From NCBI RefSeq assembly GCF_000621445.1, contig NZ_JHYI01000030.1, forward strand, positions 1 through 64,000: a stretch of 64,000 nt of DNA, read 5' to 3'. This document shows, piece by piece, positions 18,943 to 30,536 of the stretch. The notes below the pieces were generated by a model. That model was not told the origin of the DNA, did no database searches, and saw only the letters and a list, made by a program, of their open reading frames with translations. This stretch comes from Alkalihalobacillus bogoriensis ATCC BAA-922 (GTDB lineage: Bacteria > Bacillota > Bacilli > Bacillales > Bacillaceae_F). Every line of letters begins with the position of its first letter. The stretch's first letter is position 1. The translations under genes were made by a program, and so were the position numbers.

Positions 18943-19638
18943 GTGGCTAAAAGAGGAAAAAAATATCAAGAAGCTGTTAAGTTAATTGACCGTGATCAAG
19001 CATATAGTGCACAAGAAGCGATTGAACTTGTAAAAAAGGCAGCAACTGCAAAGTTTGATGAAACTGTTGAAGTGGCTTTTCGTTTAGGAGTCGATCCTAA
19101 GAAAGCGGACCAACAAATTCGTGGAGCAGTTGTACTTCCAAATGGTACAGGGAAAACTCAACGCGTGTTAGTTTTTGCTAAAGGTGAAAAACTAAAAGAA
19201 GCAGAAGCTGCAGGTGCAGACTATGTTGGAGATGAAGACTACATTAATAAAATTAGCCAAGGTTGGTTTGATTTTGATGTTATCGTTGCAACTCCAGATA
19301 TGATGGGTCAAGTAGGTAAACTTGGTCGTGTGTTAGGACCTAAAGGTTTAATGCCAAACCCTAAAACGGGTACAGTTACGTTTGAAGTTGAAAAAGCGGT
19401 TAATGAAATCAAAGCTGGTAAAGTAGAATACCGCGTTGATAAATCAGCAAATATACATGTTCCAATTGGTAAAGTTTCATTTGAAACAGAAAAGCTAGTT
19501 GAGAATTTAAATACTGTTGTTGATGCGCTTGTAAAAGCAAAACCAGCAGCTTCAAAAGGAACGTACATGAAAAATGTTGCTGTGACTTCTACAATGGGTC
19601 CTGGTGTTAAAGTTAACGCACAATTATTGACAAAATAA
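18943..19638 (+). CDS. rplA: Ribosomal protein L1
   Basis: L1 binds the mobile L1 stalk of 23S rRNA and guides release of the E-site tRNA; it is often also the repressor of its operon. The conserved [13 protein letters not shown] loop is seen as [14 protein letters not shown]. Both ATG at 18937 and GTG at 18943 are in frame. GGAGG ends at 18934, so the GTG has the workable 8-base spacing and gives the family start VAKRGKKY (231 residues). Confidence 0.95.
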   Translation: MAKRGKKYQEAVKLIDRDQAYSAQEAIELVKKAATAKFDETVEVAFRLGVDPKKADQQIRGAVVLPNGTGKTQRVLVFAKGEKLKEAEAAGADYVGDEDYINKISQGWFDFDVIVATPDMMGQVGKLGRVLGPKGLMPNPKTGTVTFEVEKAVNEIKAGKVEYRVDKSANIHVPIGKVSFETEKLVENLNTVVDALVKAKPAASKGTYMKNVAVTSTMGPGVKVNAQLLTK

Positions 19639-19644
19639 TCAAAG

Positions 19645-19673
19645 TTGACTTTCCTATAAACGTCGTATATAAT
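19645..19673 (+). promoter_or_regulatory. Promoter of rplJ-rplL
   Basis: TTGACT at 19645-19650, 17-base spacer, TATAAT at 19668-19673. It starts a leader of about 190 bases. Confidence 0.8.
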
Positions 19674-19679
19674 TACAAA

Positions 19680-19832
19680 AGTGTTCATAATGAATACATC
19701 AATAATATATTGAGTCATACCGTAGACAGTAGGTGCGTAAAACGCTTAATCTCCTACCGAGGTCTGGATTATCAGAATTGTTCTGAATCTATTAGCCTTC
19801 GTATGTCTACAAGCATACGAAGGCTTTTTATG
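19680..19832 (+). promoter_or_regulatory. L10 leader (ribosomal protein attenuator)
   Basis: The leader contains GTAGG pairing with CCTAC around the AACGCTTAAT segment, then CAGAATTGTTCTG, and ends in a strong terminator: AGCCTTCGTATG (19794-19805) pairs perfectly with CATACGAAGGCT (19814-19825), followed by TTTTT. This is the arrangement of the Bacillus L10 leader, where L10(L12)4 binding should favour termination. Assignment is by position and structure. Confidence 0.8.
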
Positions 19833-19870
19833 TTTATTGGTATGAAACAGAATCTACAGGAGGTGTCATA

Positions 19871-20371
19871 ATGAGCAGCATTATCGAAAAGAAAAAACAA
19901 GTTGTAAGTGATATTGCTACGAAGCTTCGTGAGAGCAAATCAACGGTATTAGTTGACTATCGTGGACTTACGGTTGCTGAAGTAACTGAACTTCGTAAAG
20001 AACTTCGTGAAGCTGGTGTTGAGTTTAAAGTATACAAAAATACATTATCTCGCCGTGCTGCAGATGAAGCTGAGCTTTCTGGATTAAACGAGCAATTGGT
20101 AGGACCAACTGCTATCGCGTTTAGTGCAGAAGATGTTATTGCTCCAGCTAAAATTCTACACGGATTTGCGAAAAAACATGAAGCTTTAGAAATTAAAGCA
20201 GGTGTTATCGAAGGAAACATCGCGACTGTGGACCAAGTGAAAGCATTAGCTGAGCTTCCGTCTCGCGAAGGTTTACTTTCTATGTTGCTTAGCGTGCTTC
20301 AAGCACCTATGCGCAACTTTGCATTGGCTACAAAAGCTGTTGCTGATCAAAAAGAAGAACAAGGAGCTTAA
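19871..20371 (+). CDS. rplJ: Ribosomal protein L10
   Basis: L10 anchors the L7/L12 dimers at the stalk base. The N-terminal RNA-binding part is followed by a C-terminal helix that carries the L12 dimers. 166 residues. AGGAGGTG lies just before the ATG. Its mRNA begins with an attenuating leader, so the protein probably limits its own synthesis when not bound to ribosomes. Confidence 0.96.
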   Translation: MSSIIEKKKQVVSDIATKLRESKSTVLVDYRGLTVAEVTELRKELREAGVEFKVYKNTLSRRAADEAELSGLNEQLVGPTAIAFSAEDVIAPAKILHGFAKKHEALEIKAGVIEGNIATVDQVKALAELPSREGLLSMLLSVLQAPMRNFALATKAVADQKEEQGA

Positions 20372-20434
20372 TGCTTCATTGTTGTACGTGTTTCAAATAT
20401 AAAAAACAAAAACAAAACATAGGAGGATTTTAAA

Positions 20435-20797
20435 ATGAGTAAAGATCAAATCATTGAAGCGATTAAAGAAATGACAGTTTTAGAATTAAACGACCTTGTA
20501 AAAGCAATCGAAGAGGAGTTTGGTGTAACTGCAGCTGCTCCTGTAGCTGTTGCTGGTGGAGCTGCTGAAGGCGGAGCTGCTGAGCAAACTGAATTCGACG
20601 TAATTCTTGAATCTGCTGGCGGATCAAAAATCAACGTTATCAAAGTTGTTCGTGAAATCACTGGCCTTGGCTTAAAAGAAGCAAAAGCTTTAGTTGATGG
20701 CGCTCCTGCTCCGATCAAAGAAGGCGTAGCAAAAGAAGAAGCAGAAGAAATGAAAGCTAAGCTTGAAGAAGCTGGCGCAACTGTAGAAGTTAAGTAA
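20435..20797 (+). CDS. rplL: Ribosomal protein L7/L12
   Basis: Stalk protein that recruits EF-Tu and EF-G. It has an N-terminal dimerisation domain (about 1-30), an alanine/glycine-rich hinge ([18 protein letters not shown], about 33-50) and a compact C-terminal domain with [19 protein letters not shown]. 120 residues. Codons are strongly biased, as expected for a multi-copy ribosomal protein. A terminator follows. Confidence 0.97.
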   Translation: MSKDQIIEAIKEMTVLELNDLVKAIEEEFGVTAAAPVAVAGGAAEGGAAEQTEFDVILESAGGSKINVIKVVREITGLGLKEAKALVDGAPAPIKEGVAKEEAEEMKAKLEEAGATVEVK

Positions 20798-20813
20798 TTA
20801 TAATACTTCAAAG

Positions 20814-20848
20814 AAAGCTAGATGCGATAATTCGTATCTAGCTTTTTT
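20814..20848 (+). terminator. Terminator after rplL
   Basis: AGCTAGATGCGA pairs with TTCGTATCTAGCT (two small mismatches) and is followed by six T. Confidence 0.85.
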
Positions 20849-20919
20849 CCTCTCATCTGATGGATTGAGGTTATTATTATTTGTGAATACTACTAGGGAC
20901 AAAAAGAGAAGGAGAGGAT

Positions 20920-21525
20920 ATGGTGAGCGAACATTACTATACAAACAATCCCTCAGTCGAAAGTAAACCGGTTACGTTTTCGTTTGAATTGCGTGGAAAA
21001 CAATATCGATTCACGTCGGACCATGGCGTTTTTTCAAAAAAAGAAATTGATTTTGGAACAAGACTTTTACTAGATACGTTTCAGTTTCCATCTGAAAAAG
21101 GAAACATTATTGATGTAGGCTGTGGATATGGTCCGATTGGGATAACTCTAGCAAATGAACAACCTGATATTACTGTACATATGGTTGATGTAAATGAACG
21201 AGCAATAGCATTAGCTAAGCAAAATGCTAACCAAAATGGTGTGTCGAATATTATCATAAAACAAAGTTCGTTATTTGAAAGTGTCGAAGAACGAGATTTT
21301 CAAGTCGTTATTACGAATCCGCCGATACGAGCAGGAAAACAAGTCGTTCATGCTTTATATGAACAAGCCTTTCATCATTTAAAAAAAGGTGGACAGCTGT
21401 GGGTTGTTATTCAAAAAAAGCAAGGGGCTCCTTCGACAATAGAAAAATTACAAGAGCATTTTGGAGAAGTAGAAACGGTAGTTAAGAAAAAAGGGTATTT
21501 CATTATTTGTGCAAAAAAAGTTTGA
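20920..21525 (+). CDS. ybxB: YbxB, class I SAM methyltransferase (RsmC/RlmG-like)
   Basis: Rossmann-fold methyltransferase. The SAM loop IDVGCGYGPIGITLA is near residues 63-77, and TNPPIRAGK near 130-138 is the NPPF/Y-type catalytic motif of N-methylating enzymes such as RsmC, which methylate guanine in rRNA. I infer an rRNA target but cannot name the base. 201 residues. It sits alone between the rplL terminator and rpoB, a position conserved in Bacillus. ATG at 20920 and GTG at 20923 are both possible starts. Confidence 0.88.
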   Translation: MVSEHYYTNNPSVESKPVTFSFELRGKQYRFTSDHGVFSKKEIDFGTRLLLDTFQFPSEKGNIIDVGCGYGPIGITLANEQPDITVHMVDVNERAIALAKQNANQNGVSNIIIKQSSLFESVEERDFQVVITNPPIRAGKQVVHALYEQAFHHLKKGGQLWVVIQKKQGAPSTIEKLQEHFGEVETVVKKKGYFIICAKKV

Positions 21526-21566
21526 CTCATATTCCTATTTGTGGTATTGTTATTTAATGCATATAG

Positions 21567-21591
21567 AAACTATTTATTAGATAGTTTTTTT
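21567..21591 (+). terminator. Terminator after ybxB
   Basis: AAACTAT (21567-21573) pairs with ATAGTTT (21581-21587), T-run to 21591. AT-rich but complete. Confidence 0.6.
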
Positions 21592-21842
21592 ACAAAAAGT
21601 CAAGTGAAATTTATTGTATAAAAAGGTCGTAGTTGGGTATACTTTTATAATCGAAAAAAAGTAACATTTTGTGGTTTTACAAAAAACCATTTTTTTCTTT
21701 TCGTTTATCTGTTCAACTGCGCAATTTTTTTGTTATTTTACCTTTATAAAGATGTAGAGTCTTTGTAAAAGGGTTAAAGTATAAATAAAACTTTCAACTA
21801 AATGTTGTAAGTGAAAAATGGATGAGTTAAGGGGTGAATGAG
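21592..21842 (+). promoter_or_regulatory. rpoB leader region with a possible promoter
   Basis: TTGTAT at 21614-21619 and TATACT at 21638-21643 (18-base spacer) are the best promoter boxes; TATAAT at 21646-21651 lacks a partner. The following leader of about 190 bases is U-rich, with GGTTTT-acaa-AAAACC, and holds no gene. A long leader is usual for rpoB. Confidence 0.4.
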
Positions 21843-24800
21843 TTGACAGGTCAACTAGTTCAGTATGGACGCCACCGCCAACGTAGAAGCTATGCTCGCA
21901 TTAATGAAGTTTTAGAGCTACCTAACTTAATTGAAATTCAAACAGCTTCCTACCAATGGTTTCTTGATGTAGGGTTAAGAGAAATGTTTCAAGATATCTC
22001 TCCAATTCAAGATTTCACAGGAAACTTAGTGCTAGAATTTATTGATTATAGTCTAGGTGAACCAAAGTATTCTGTTGATGAGTCGAAAGAGCGTGATGTT
22101 ACATATGCAGCGCCATTACGAGTAAAAGTACGCCTTATTAACAAAGAGACTGGTGAAGTAAAAGAACAAGAAGTATTTATGGGAGATTTCCCATTAATGA
22201 CCGAAACAGGGACATTTGTTATCAATGGTGCAGAACGCGTTATTGTATCGCAGCTTGTTCGTTCTCCAAGTGTTTATTACAGCAAGAAGATAGATAAGAA
22301 CGGAAAGAAAGGCTTCACTGCAACTGTAATACCGAATCGTGGTGCTTGGTTGGAGTTAGAAACGGATGCCAAAGATATTGTGTATGTCCGAATAGATCGT
22401 ACGAGGAAAATCCCTGTTACGGTTCTTTTGCGTGCGCTTGGCTTCGGAGCTGACCAAGAGATTATCGATTTGTTAGGTGAAGATGAATATTTACGTAATT
22501 CATTAGAAAAAGACAATACAGATGGAACGGATAAAGCTCTATTAGAAATTTATGAGCGTTTACGTCCTGGAGAACCACCAACTGTAGATAATGCAAAAAG
22601 TTTGCTTGATTCTCGATTCTTTGATCCGAAACGATATGATTTAGCGAATGTAGGTCGCTATAAAATTAACAAAAAGCTCCACATTAAAAATCGCTTATTT
22701 AACCAAAAACTAGCAGAAACGTTAGTTGATCCTGAAACGGGTGAAGTCATTGCAGAACAAGGTGCGTTAATTGATAGACGTACGTTAGATCGTATCTTGC
22801 CTTACCTTGAGAAAAACGTAGGTTTCCGTTCTGTTAATGTATCAGGTGGGGTTGTCGAAGATGAGGATGTGTCGTTACAAACGATTCATATTTATGCACC
22901 AGATGATCAAGACGGTGAAAAAGTGATTAAGGTCATTGGAAATGCCTTAGTAGAAAAAGAAGTGAAGCATATTACACCTGCTGATATTATTGCTTCTATT
23001 AACTATTTCTTTAATTTACTGCATGGTGTAGGCGATACGGATGATATCGATCATTTAGGAAACAGACGACTTCGATCTGTAGGGGAATTGTTACAAAATC
23101 AATTCCGTATTGGTTTATCTCGTATGGAACGTGTTGTTCGTGAAAGAATGTCCATTCAAGACCCTAACATGATTACACCTCAAGCATTAATTAACATTCG
23201 ACCAGTGATTGCGTCGATTAAAGAGTTCTTTGGTAGTTCGCAATTGTCTCAGTTTATGGACCAAACAAACCCATTAGCTGAATTAACACATAAACGTCGT
23301 CTTTCTGCTTTAGGACCTGGTGGTTTAACACGTGAGCGTGCTGGGTTTGAAGTACGTGACGTTCACTATTCCCACTATGGGCGTATGTGTCCAATTGAAA
23401 CGCCAGAGGGACCGAATATTGGTTTAATTAACTCGCTATCGAGTTATGCAAAAGTAAATGAATTTGGCTTTATGGAAACACCTTATCGTCGTGTTGATCC
23501 TGAAACTGGGAAAGTAACAAGTCGCATTGATTATTTAACGGCAGACGAAGAAGATAATTATGTTGTAGCCCAAGCAAATGCGATTCTTGCTGAAGATGGT
23601 TCTTTCGTAAATGACAATATTATTGCCCGTTTCCGTGGGGAAAACACAGTTGTTCCAAAAGAAAGAATTGACTATATGGATGTATCTCCAAAACAGGTTG
23701 TATCGGCTGCGACTTCTTGTATTCCATTCTTGGAAAACGATGACTCCAACCGTGCCCTCATGGGAGCAAACATGCAACGTCAGGCCGTACCATTAATGGT
23801 TCCGGAAGCTCCTCTTGTTGGTACAGGAATGGAGCATGTTTCAGCAAAAGACTCTGGTGCTGCAATTGTTGCAAAACATAGAGGGATTGCTGAACGTGTT
23901 ACGGCAAAAGAAGTTTGGATTCGTCGTCTCGTTGAAGTTGACGGAAAAGAAGTAAAAGGTGACCTAGACAAATACAAGATGCAAAAGTTTATTCGTTCGA
24001 ACCAAGGAACGTGTTATAACCAACGCCCAATTGTTAGTGAAGGCGATATTATTGAAAAGCGTGAAATTATCGCTGATGGACCATCAATGGAAAAAGGCGA
24101 ATTAGCGTTAGGACGAAATGTCATGGTTGGATTTATGACATGGGAAGGTTACAACTATGAAGATGCGATTATCTTAAGTGAACGACTTGTGAAAGATGAT
24201 GTGTATACTTCGATTCATATTGAAGAATATGAGTCAGAAGCACGTGATACTAAGCTTGGACCAGAGGAAATCACACGTGATATTCCGAATGTTGGTGAAG
24301 ATGCACTTCGTAATTTAGATGACCGTGGAATTATTCGCGTCGGAGCAGAAGTCAAAGACGGTGATATTCTAGTAGGGAAGGTTACGCCTAAAGGGGTGAC
24401 TGAACTAACAGCAGAAGAACGTTTATTACATGCAATCTTTGGTGAAAAAGCTCGTGAAGTTCGTGATACTTCATTGCGTGCGCCTCATGGTGGAGATGGA
24501 ATTGTATTAGATGTGAAAATCTTTAACCGTGAAAACGGAGATGAATTACCACCGGGTGTAAACCAGCTTGTACGGGTGTATATCGTGCAGAAACGTAAAA
24601 TTCACGAAGGCGATAAAATGGCAGGCCGCCATGGTAACAAAGGGGTTATTTCAAAAATCCTTCCGGAAGAGGATATGCCTTATTTACCAGATGGAACACC
24701 AATTGACATCATGTTAAATCCATTAGGGGTTCCATCACGTATGAATATCGGACAAGTGCTTGAACTTCATTTAGGAATGGCAGCAAGGAAATTAGGTATT

Positions 24801-25385
24801 CATGTAGCGTCTCCAGTATTTGACGGTGCTCGTGAGGAAGATGTGTGGAGTACGTTAGCTGAAGCCGGAATGGCTCGAGATGGAAAAACGGTTTTGTATG
24901 ACGGTCGCACAGGTGAACCGTTTGACAACCGTGTTTCAGTTGGAATTATGTATATGATTAAACTGGCACACATGGTTGATGATAAACTTCATGCGCGTTC
25001 AACAGGACCATACTCGCTTGTCACACAACAGCCACTAGGTGGTAAAGCACAATTTGGAGGACAACGTTTTGGTGAAATGGAAGTTTGGGCACTTGAAGCC
25101 TATGGTGCGGCGTATACTCTCCAAGAAATCTTAACGGTTAAGTCTGATGATGTTGTTGGTCGTGTGAAAACGTATGAAGCCATTGTTAAAGGTGAAAATG
25201 TACCAGAACCAGGTGTACCAGAATCATTTAAAGTATTAATTAAAGAGTTACAAAGTTTAGGAATGGACGTAAAAATGTTATCTAGCAACGAAGAAGAAAT
25301 TGAAATGCGTGAGCTAGATGATGAAGACGACCAAACGAATGAAAAACTTAATTTAAATCTTGAAACAAACGAGTCAAACGGGTAA
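21843..25385 (+). CDS. rpoB: RNA polymerase beta subunit
   Basis: Forms half of the catalytic cleft. The rifampicin pocket [19 protein letters not shown] and [13 protein letters not shown] is unaltered, so no resistance change is evident. The C-terminal clamp motifs ([20 protein letters not shown]) are intact. Relatives start at TTG ([11 protein letters not shown]); here that TTG is at 21843, about 7 bases after AAGGGG, giving 1180 residues. A GTG at 21834 in the same frame overlaps the ribosome binding site and is the alternative. The acidic C-terminal tail is variable in bacilli. Confidence 0.97.
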   Translation: MTGQLVQYGRHRQRRSYARINEVLELPNLIEIQTASYQWFLDVGLREMFQDISPIQDFTGNLVLEFIDYSLGEPKYSVDESKERDVTYAAPLRVKVRLINKETGEVKEQEVFMGDFPLMTETGTFVINGAERVIVSQLVRSPSVYYSKKIDKNGKKGFTATVIPNRGAWLELETDAKDIVYVRIDRTRKIPVTVLLRALGFGADQEIIDLLGEDEYLRNSLEKDNTDGTDKALLEIYERLRPGEPPTVDNAKSLLDSRFFDPKRYDLANVGRYKINKKLHIKNRLFNQKLAETLVDPETGEVIAEQGALIDRRTLDRILPYLEKNVGFRSVNVSGGVVEDEDVSLQTIHIYAPDDQDGEKVIKVIGNALVEKEVKHITPADIIASINYFFNLLHGVGDTDDIDHLGNRRLRSVGELLQNQFRIGLSRMERVVRERMSIQDPNMITPQALINIRPVIASIKEFFGSSQLSQFMDQTNPLAELTHKRRLSALGPGGLTRERAGFEVRDVHYSHYGRMCPIETPEGPNIGLINSLSSYAKVNEFGFMETPYRRVDPETGKVTSRIDYLTADEEDNYVVAQANAILAEDGSFVNDNIIARFRGENTVVPKERIDYMDVSPKQVVSAATSCIPFLENDDSNRALMGANMQRQAVPLMVPEAPLVGTGMEHVSAKDSGAAIVAKHRGIAERVTAKEVWIRRLVEVDGKEVKGDLDKYKMQKFIRSNQGTCYNQRPIVSEGDIIEKREIIADGPSMEKGELALGRNVMVGFMTWEGYNYEDAIILSERLVKDDVYTSIHIEEYESEARDTKLGPEEITRDIPNVGEDALRNLDDRGIIRVGAEVKDGDILVGKVTPKGVTELTAEERLLHAIFGEKAREVRDTSLRAPHGGDGIVLDVKIFNRENGDELPPGVNQLVRVYIVQKRKIHEGDKMAGRHGNKGVISKILPEEDMPYLPDGTPIDIMLNPLGVPSRMNIGQVLELHLGMAARKLGIHVASPVFDGAREEDVWSTLAEAGMARDGKTVLYDGRTGEPFDNRVSVGIMYMIKLAHMVDDKLHARSTGPYSLVTQQPLGGKAQFGGQRFGEMEVWALEAYGAAYTLQEILTVKSDDVVGRVKTYEAIVKGENVPEPGVPESFKVLIKELQSLGMDVKMLSSNEEEIEMRELDDEDDQTNEKLNLNLETNESNG

Positions 25386-25391
25386 TAACGT

Positions 25392-25410
25392 GGGCTGGCT
25401 TGGCCAGCCC
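25392..25410 (+). other. Perfect hairpin between rpoB and rpoC
   Basis: GGGCTGGC (25392-25399) and GCCAGCCC (25403-25410) pair over a 3-base loop. It is followed by A-rich, not T-rich, sequence, so it is not a terminator for the plus strand. A role in mRNA processing or stability between the two subunit genes is possible. Confidence 0.6.
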
Positions 25411-25460
25411 CAAAAAATAATTTGTCATTAGCACGCAAAGAGCAAAGGGAGGTTGGCCCC

Positions 25461-28400
25461 TTGATAGATGTTAATAATTTCGAATATATGAAAATTGGTT
25501 TGGCATCTCCAAACAAGATCCGTTCGTGGTCTAGAGGTGAGGTGAAAAAGCCAGAAACGATAAACTACCGTACATTAAAACCAGAAAAAGATGGTTTGTT
25601 TTGTGAACGTATTTTTGGACCTACAAAAGACTGGGAATGTCATTGTGGTAAATATAAACGTGTTCGCTATAAAGGCGTGGTTTGTGACCGTTGTGGTGTG
25701 GAAGTGACAAGAGCGAAAGTGCGTCGTGAACGAATGGGTCACATTGAATTAGCGGCACCTGTTTCGCATATTTGGTATTTTAAAGGAATCCCAAGCAGGA
25801 TGGGTTTAGTGTTAGATATGTCTCCTCGTTCGTTAGAAGAAGTGATTTATTTTGCTTCTTATGTTGTAACAGAGCCTGGTGACACACCACTGGAAAAGAA
25901 ACAATTATTATCTGAAAAAGAATATCGTACGTACCGTGATAAGTATGGCCGTTCATTTACAGCTCAAATGGGTGCAGAAGCTATTAAAAAATTACTTTCT
26001 GATATTGATTTGGATAAAGATGTAGACGGCCTGAAAGAAGAATTGTTGACTGCTCAAGGTCAACGACGTACACGTGCGATTAAACGATTAGAAGTATTAG
26101 AAGCATTCCGTCACTCAGGAAATGATCCAGCATGGATGATTTTAGAAGTATTACCTGTTATTCCACCTGAGCTTCGTCCGATGGTACAGTTGGATGGTGG
26201 ACGATTTGCTACTTCTGACTTAAATGACTTATATCGTCGCGTTATTAACAGAAACAATCGTTTGAAACGTTTGTTAGATTTAGGCGCACCGAATATTATT
26301 GTTCAAAATGAAAAACGAATGTTACAAGAAGCGGTAGATGCCCTTATTGATAATGGAAGAAGAGGACGTCCAGTTACTGGTCCGGGTAACCGCCCGTTGA
26401 AATCTCTTTCTCATATGTTAAAAGGGAAGCAAGGTCGTTTCCGTCAAAATCTATTAGGGAAACGTGTTGACTATTCTGGTCGTTCCGTTATTGTTGTTGG
26501 TCCAAACCTGAAAATGTATCAATGTGGACTTCCAAAGGAAATGGCATTAGAACTATTTAAGCCATTTGTTATGAAAGAGCTTGTAAGCAAAGGACTCGCT
26601 CATAATATTAAAAGTGCGAAACGAAAAGTTGAACGAGTGCAACCTGAAGTATGGGATGTACTAGAGGAAGTAATTCGTGAGCATCCTGTTCTATTAAACC
26701 GTGCTCCAACGCTTCATAGACTTGGAATTCAGGCGTTTGAACCAACTCTTGTAGAAGGTCGCGCAATTAAGCTACATCCACTCGTTTGTACAGCTTACAA
26801 CGCAGACTTTGATGGAGACCAAATGGCGGTTCACGTACCGTTATCAGCTGAAGCGCAAGCTGAAGCACGTATTCTAATGTTAGCGGCACAAAACATTCTA
26901 AACCCGAAAGATGGTAAGCCTGTTGTTACACCTTCCCAGGACATGGTGTTAGGAAACTATTACTTAACAATGGAACGTGAAGGAGCAAAAGGTGAGGGGA
27001 CCATATTTAAAGATACAAATGAGGCATTAACAGCTTACCAAAATGGGTATGTCCATTTGCATAGTCGTATTGCTGTCCCTGTCAAATCATTAAATAAACC
27101 GACATTTACGGAAGAAGACAATAAAAAATTATTGTTAACGACCGTTGGAAAACTAATATTTAATGAAATCTTACCAGAGTCATTCCCGTATATTAATGAG
27201 CCGACCGACTCGAACTTAGAAGTTGCGTTAGATGAAAAGTATATGGTTCCAATGAACACAAATGTGAAAGAGCTTTTTGCTGAAAGAGAGAGAGTCTCAC
27301 CATTTAAAAAAGGTTTCTTAGGAAACGTTATTGCTGAAGTATTTAAGACGTTTAAGATTACTGAAACGTCCAAAATGCTTGACCGTATGAAAGATTTAGG
27401 GTTTAAATTCTCGACAAAAGCAGGGATTACAATTGGTATTGCAGATATTGTTGTATTACCTGAGAAGAAAGTTGTACTAGATGAGGCTGAAGGAAAAGTG
27501 GAACGCGTTCTTAAACAATTCCGTCGTGGTTTAATTACGGAAGAAGAGCGTTATGACCGAGTCATCTCAATTTGGAGTGAAGCGAAAGATGTTATCCAGG
27601 CAAAATTAATGAAATCCCTTAATCATCTAAACCCAATCTTTATGATGAGTGACTCTGGTGCCCGTGGTAATGCATCTAACTTTACACAGCTTGCTGGTAT
27701 GCGTGGACTTATGGCAAACCCGTCTGGTCGTATTATTGAGTTACCAATTAAATCGAGTTTCCGTGAAGGTTTAACTGTACTCGAGTACTTTATTTCAACG
27801 CATGGTGCTCGTAAAGGTCTTGCGGATACGGCGCTTAAAACAGCCGACTCAGGTTATTTAACTCGTCGTCTTGTTGATGTTGCTCAAGATGTAATTGTTC
27901 GTGAAGATGATTGTGGTACAGATAGAGGGCTTAAAGTTGCTGCGATTAAAGAAGGCACAGATGTTATTGAAAATTTATTTGACCGCCTTGTAGGTCGTGT
28001 TGCGTTCAAAACGGTACGTGATCCACAATCTGGTGATGTTATTGTAGGGAAAAACGAATTAATCGTGGAAGATCTAGCAAAACAAATCGTAGATGCTGGA
28101 ATAGAAGATGTAACGATTCGTTCGGTGTTTACTTGTGATACACGCCATGGTGTTTGTAAAAAATGTTATGGCCGTAACCTTGCAACAGGTAGCGATGTTG
28201 AAGTGGGTGAAGCAGTTGGAATTATTGCTGCACAATCCATTGGTGAGCCAGGTACACAGCTTACAATGCGTACGTTCCATACTGGTGGAGTTGCCGGTGA
28301 CGATATCACTCAAGGTTTACCTCGTATTCAAGAGTTGTTTGAGGCCCGTAATCCTAAAGGGCAAGCGGTCGTTTCAGAAATTGATGGTAAAGTTATTACT

Positions 28401-29087
28401 GTTAATGATGCTTCTGATAAGCGTGAAGTTGTCGTTCAAGGTGAGATGGAAACGAGAAATTATGCGATTCCATACGGTGCTCGGATTAAAGTTGCGGTTA
28501 ATGATGAGGTAGCACCAGGTAAAGTTATTACAGAGGGTTCAATTGACCCGAAAGAATTGCTTGGAATAACTGGTATACAAGGAGTTCAAGAATATTTACT
28601 CCGCGAAGTTCAAAAAGTTTACCGTATGCAAGGGGTAGAAATTGGAGATAAACACGTAGAAGTAATGGTAAGACAAATGCTTCGAAAAATCCGTGTTATT
28701 GATGCAGGGGATACAGATGTGTTACCAGGTTCTCTTATTGATATCCATGTCTTTAATGATGAAAATAGAAAAGTTCTTCTTCGTGGAGAGCGTCCAGCGA
28801 CAGGAAGACCGGTTCTTCTTGGGATTACAAAAGCATCTCTTGAAACAGAGTCGTTCTTATCCGCTGCTTCGTTCCAAGAAACAACACGCGTTCTCACAGA
28901 TGCAGCGATTAAAGGCAAGAAAGATGAGTTGCTTGGTCTGAAGGAAAATGTTATTATCGGTAAGCTTGTACCAGCAGGAACAGGAATGAATCGTTACCGA
29001 AATTTAAATATTCTCTCTAAATACGATGATGAGGAAACAGCGCCTGAAGAGCTAGAAGCAATTGAAACGGCAGTGACACAAGATTAA
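25461..29087 (+). CDS. rpoC: RNA polymerase beta' subunit
   Basis: Carries the catalytic Mg site NADFDGD at residues 447-453. The N-terminal zinc ribbon ([20 protein letters not shown]) and the second zinc site ([11 protein letters not shown] with an upstream DDCG) are intact, as is the bridge/trigger region [11 protein letters not shown]. The start is TTG at 25461, eight bases after GGGAGG; an earlier in-frame TTG-initiated extension overlaps that site and is not in relatives. 1208 residues. Confidence 0.97.
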   Translation: MIDVNNFEYMKIGLASPNKIRSWSRGEVKKPETINYRTLKPEKDGLFCERIFGPTKDWECHCGKYKRVRYKGVVCDRCGVEVTRAKVRRERMGHIELAAPVSHIWYFKGIPSRMGLVLDMSPRSLEEVIYFASYVVTEPGDTPLEKKQLLSEKEYRTYRDKYGRSFTAQMGAEAIKKLLSDIDLDKDVDGLKEELLTAQGQRRTRAIKRLEVLEAFRHSGNDPAWMILEVLPVIPPELRPMVQLDGGRFATSDLNDLYRRVINRNNRLKRLLDLGAPNIIVQNEKRMLQEAVDALIDNGRRGRPVTGPGNRPLKSLSHMLKGKQGRFRQNLLGKRVDYSGRSVIVVGPNLKMYQCGLPKEMALELFKPFVMKELVSKGLAHNIKSAKRKVERVQPEVWDVLEEVIREHPVLLNRAPTLHRLGIQAFEPTLVEGRAIKLHPLVCTAYNADFDGDQMAVHVPLSAEAQAEARILMLAAQNILNPKDGKPVVTPSQDMVLGNYYLTMEREGAKGEGTIFKDTNEALTAYQNGYVHLHSRIAVPVKSLNKPTFTEEDNKKLLLTTVGKLIFNEILPESFPYINEPTDSNLEVALDEKYMVPMNTNVKELFAERERVSPFKKGFLGNVIAEVFKTFKITETSKMLDRMKDLGFKFSTKAGITIGIADIVVLPEKKVVLDEAEGKVERVLKQFRRGLITEEERYDRVISIWSEAKDVIQAKLMKSLNHLNPIFMMSDSGARGNASNFTQLAGMRGLMANPSGRIIELPIKSSFREGLTVLEYFISTHGARKGLADTALKTADSGYLTRRLVDVAQDVIVREDDCGTDRGLKVAAIKEGTDVIENLFDRLVGRVAFKTVRDPQSGDVIVGKNELIVEDLAKQIVDAGIEDVTIRSVFTCDTRHGVCKKCYGRNLATGSDVEVGEAVGIIAAQSIGEPGTQLTMRTFHTGGVAGDDITQGLPRIQELFEARNPKGQAVVSEIDGKVITVNDASDKREVVVQGEMETRNYAIPYGARIKVAVNDEVAPGKVITEGSIDPKELLGITGIQGVQEYLLREVQKVYRMQGVEIGDKHVEVMVRQMLRKIRVIDAGDTDVLPGSLIDIHVFNDENRKVLLRGERPATGRPVLLGITKASLETESFLSAASFQETTRVLTDAAIKGKKDELLGLKENVIIGKLVPAGTGMNRYRNLNILSKYDDEETAPEELEAIETAVTQD

Positions 29088-29095
29088 TTTTACTG

Positions 29096-29124
29096 TTGAC
29101 ATGAAATTGTCAGAGTGATATTAT
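29096..29124 (+). promoter_or_regulatory. Promoter of the str operon
   Basis: TTGACA at 29096-29101, 17 bases, TATTAT at 29119-29124, with TG at 29116-29117 as an extended -10. It starts 9 bases after the rpoC stop. Confidence 0.8.
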
Positions 29125-29166
29125 ATCAAAGTGTGCCTGATAACCTAACACTTTGGAGGATGTTCA

Positions 29167-29415
29167 ATGTCTTATGAAAAAGTGACACAGGCAGAAGACC
29201 TAGTTATAGGTACGAAGCAAACTTTGAAAGCTCTAGAAACTGGGAATGTGAAAGAATTAGTTATAGCCGAAGATGCGGACCGACGAGTAGTCATGAAGGT
29301 ACGCACAGTGGCTCAAAGAAAATCCATTCCGATTATAACGGTAGATTCGATGAAGAAGCTTGGAAAAGCATGCGGCATCGATGTCGGAGCTTCAACTGTT
29401 GCCATAATAAAGTAA
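29167..29415 (+). CDS. rplGB: L7Ae-family kink-turn binding protein (YbxF)
   Basis: 82-residue member of the L7Ae/L30e family, which binds RNA kink-turns. ALETGNVKELVIAEDAD and the VDSMKKLGKACGIDVGAS segment are family features. In Bacillus subtilis YbxF binds k-turns and associates with ribosomes, but is not essential. First gene of the str operon, after a strong promoter; TTTGGAGGATG precedes the ATG. Confidence 0.93.
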   Translation: MSYEKVTQAEDLVIGTKQTLKALETGNVKELVIAEDADRRVVMKVRTVAQRKSIPIITVDSMKKLGKACGIDVGASTVAIIK

Positions 29416-29530
29416 AAGTAAAAACGTTTTTGCCATCGTAGTGTCGACTACATGGCAAAAACTTTACTTTTGTACATTCTTGAACCACCAGGATCGGTGG
29501 TCTTGAAATTACGGAAGAAAGGAGGAAAAA
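29412..29530 (+). promoter_or_regulatory. Structured leader of rpsL
   Basis: A long hairpin: TTTTTGCCAT-GTAG pairs with CTAC-TGGCAAAAA (29428-29462), bracketed by further A/T pairing and followed by CTTTACTTTT. It is followed by ACCACC-aggatc-GGTGGT (29482-29501). The first may reduce read-through from rplGB to rpsL. Function inferred from structure only. Confidence 0.45.
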
Positions 29531-29532
29531 AC

Positions 29533-29952
29533 ATGCCTACAATTAATCAGTTAATTCGTAAAGGTCGTGAAGCAAAAATCAAAAAGTCTGACTCTCCAGC
29601 TTTGAACAAAGGTTACAACAGTTTCAAAAAGGAACAGACTGATTTATCTTCACCGCAAAAGCGTGGCGTTTGTACTCGTGTTGGTACAATGACACCAAAA
29701 AAACCGAACTCAGCCCTTCGTAAATATGCTCGTGTACGTTTAACAAACGGAATCGAGGTAACTGCATATATTCCTGGAATTGGTCACAATTTACAGGAGC
29801 ACAGTGTTGTTCTTATCCGAGGCGGACGTGTAAAAGACTTACCAGGGGTACGTTATCACATCGTTCGTGGTGCGCTTGATACTGCTGGTGTTCAAAACCG
29901 TATGCAAGGTCGTTCTAAATACGGTACGAAAAGACCGAAAGAGAAAAAGTAA
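29533..29952 (+). CDS. rpsL: Ribosomal protein S12
   Basis: Decoding-centre protein. Streptomycin-contact positions look wild type: [11 protein letters not shown] and the PGVRYH segment. 139 residues from the ATG at 29533, which has AAAGGAGG nearby; upstream in-frame codons back to 29452 lie in the structured leader and are rejected. rpsG follows after 61 bases. Confidence 0.97.
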   Translation: MPTINQLIRKGREAKIKKSDSPALNKGYNSFKKEQTDLSSPQKRGVCTRVGTMTPKKPNSALRKYARVRLTNGIEVTAYIPGIGHNLQEHSVVLIRGGRVKDLPGVRYHIVRGALDTAGVQNRMQGRSKYGTKRPKEKK

Positions 29953-30013
29953 TGTGAACTTAAGTAATGGTTTACAAATCTTTAATGTTTAATCGTTGAA
30001 AGGAGGGGAAATA

Positions 30014-30484
30014 ATGCCTCGTAAAGGACCTGTTGCTCGTAGAGATGTTTTACCTGATCCGTTATACAAATCAAAATTAGTTACTCGCTTAATCAACCGC
30101 ATCATGGTTGATGGTAAAAAGGGTGCTGCAGAAAAGATTTTATATAATGCATTCGGTCTTGTTCAAGAACGTTCTGGAAATGACCCGATGGAAGTGTTTG
30201 ACCAAGCGTTAAAAAACATTATGCCAGTTCTTGAAGTTAAAGCTCGTCGTGTTGGTGGTGCGAACTACCAAGTACCAATCGAAGTAAAGCCTGAGCGTCG
30301 TACAACACTAGGTCTTCGCTGGTTAGTAAACTATGCAAGACTTCGTGGAGAAAAGACGATGGAAGAGCGCTTAGCTAATGAGATTTTAGATGCAGCTAAC
30401 AATACTGGTGCCGCTGTGAAAAAGCGTGAAGACACTCATAAAATGGCTGAAGCAAATAAAGCATTTGCTCATTACCGTTGGTAG
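30014..30484 (+). CDS. rpsG: Ribosomal protein S7
   Basis: Primary 16S rRNA binder that organises the 30S head. Begins [16 protein letters not shown] and has 156 residues, the bacterial norm. The ATG at 30014 lies 7 bases after AGGAGGGG; in-frame ATG at 29996 precedes that site. Part of the rpsL-rpsG-fusA-tuf unit. Confidence 0.97.
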   Translation: MPRKGPVARRDVLPDPLYKSKLVTRLINRIMVDGKKGAAEKILYNAFGLVQERSGNDPMEVFDQALKNIMPVLEVKARRVGGANYQVPIEVKPERRTTLGLRWLVNYARLRGEKTMEERLANEILDAANNTGAAVKKREDTHKMAEANKAFAHYRW

Positions 30485-30536
30485 GAGTCAATCTATTAAA
30501 AAAATCCAAAATTAGTTAAGGAAGGAGAAATACCCT

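Noticed and set aside
23200-23350. Rifampicin-resistance change in rpoB
   Set aside because: The pocket residues ([16 protein letters not shown]) are those of susceptible enzymes.
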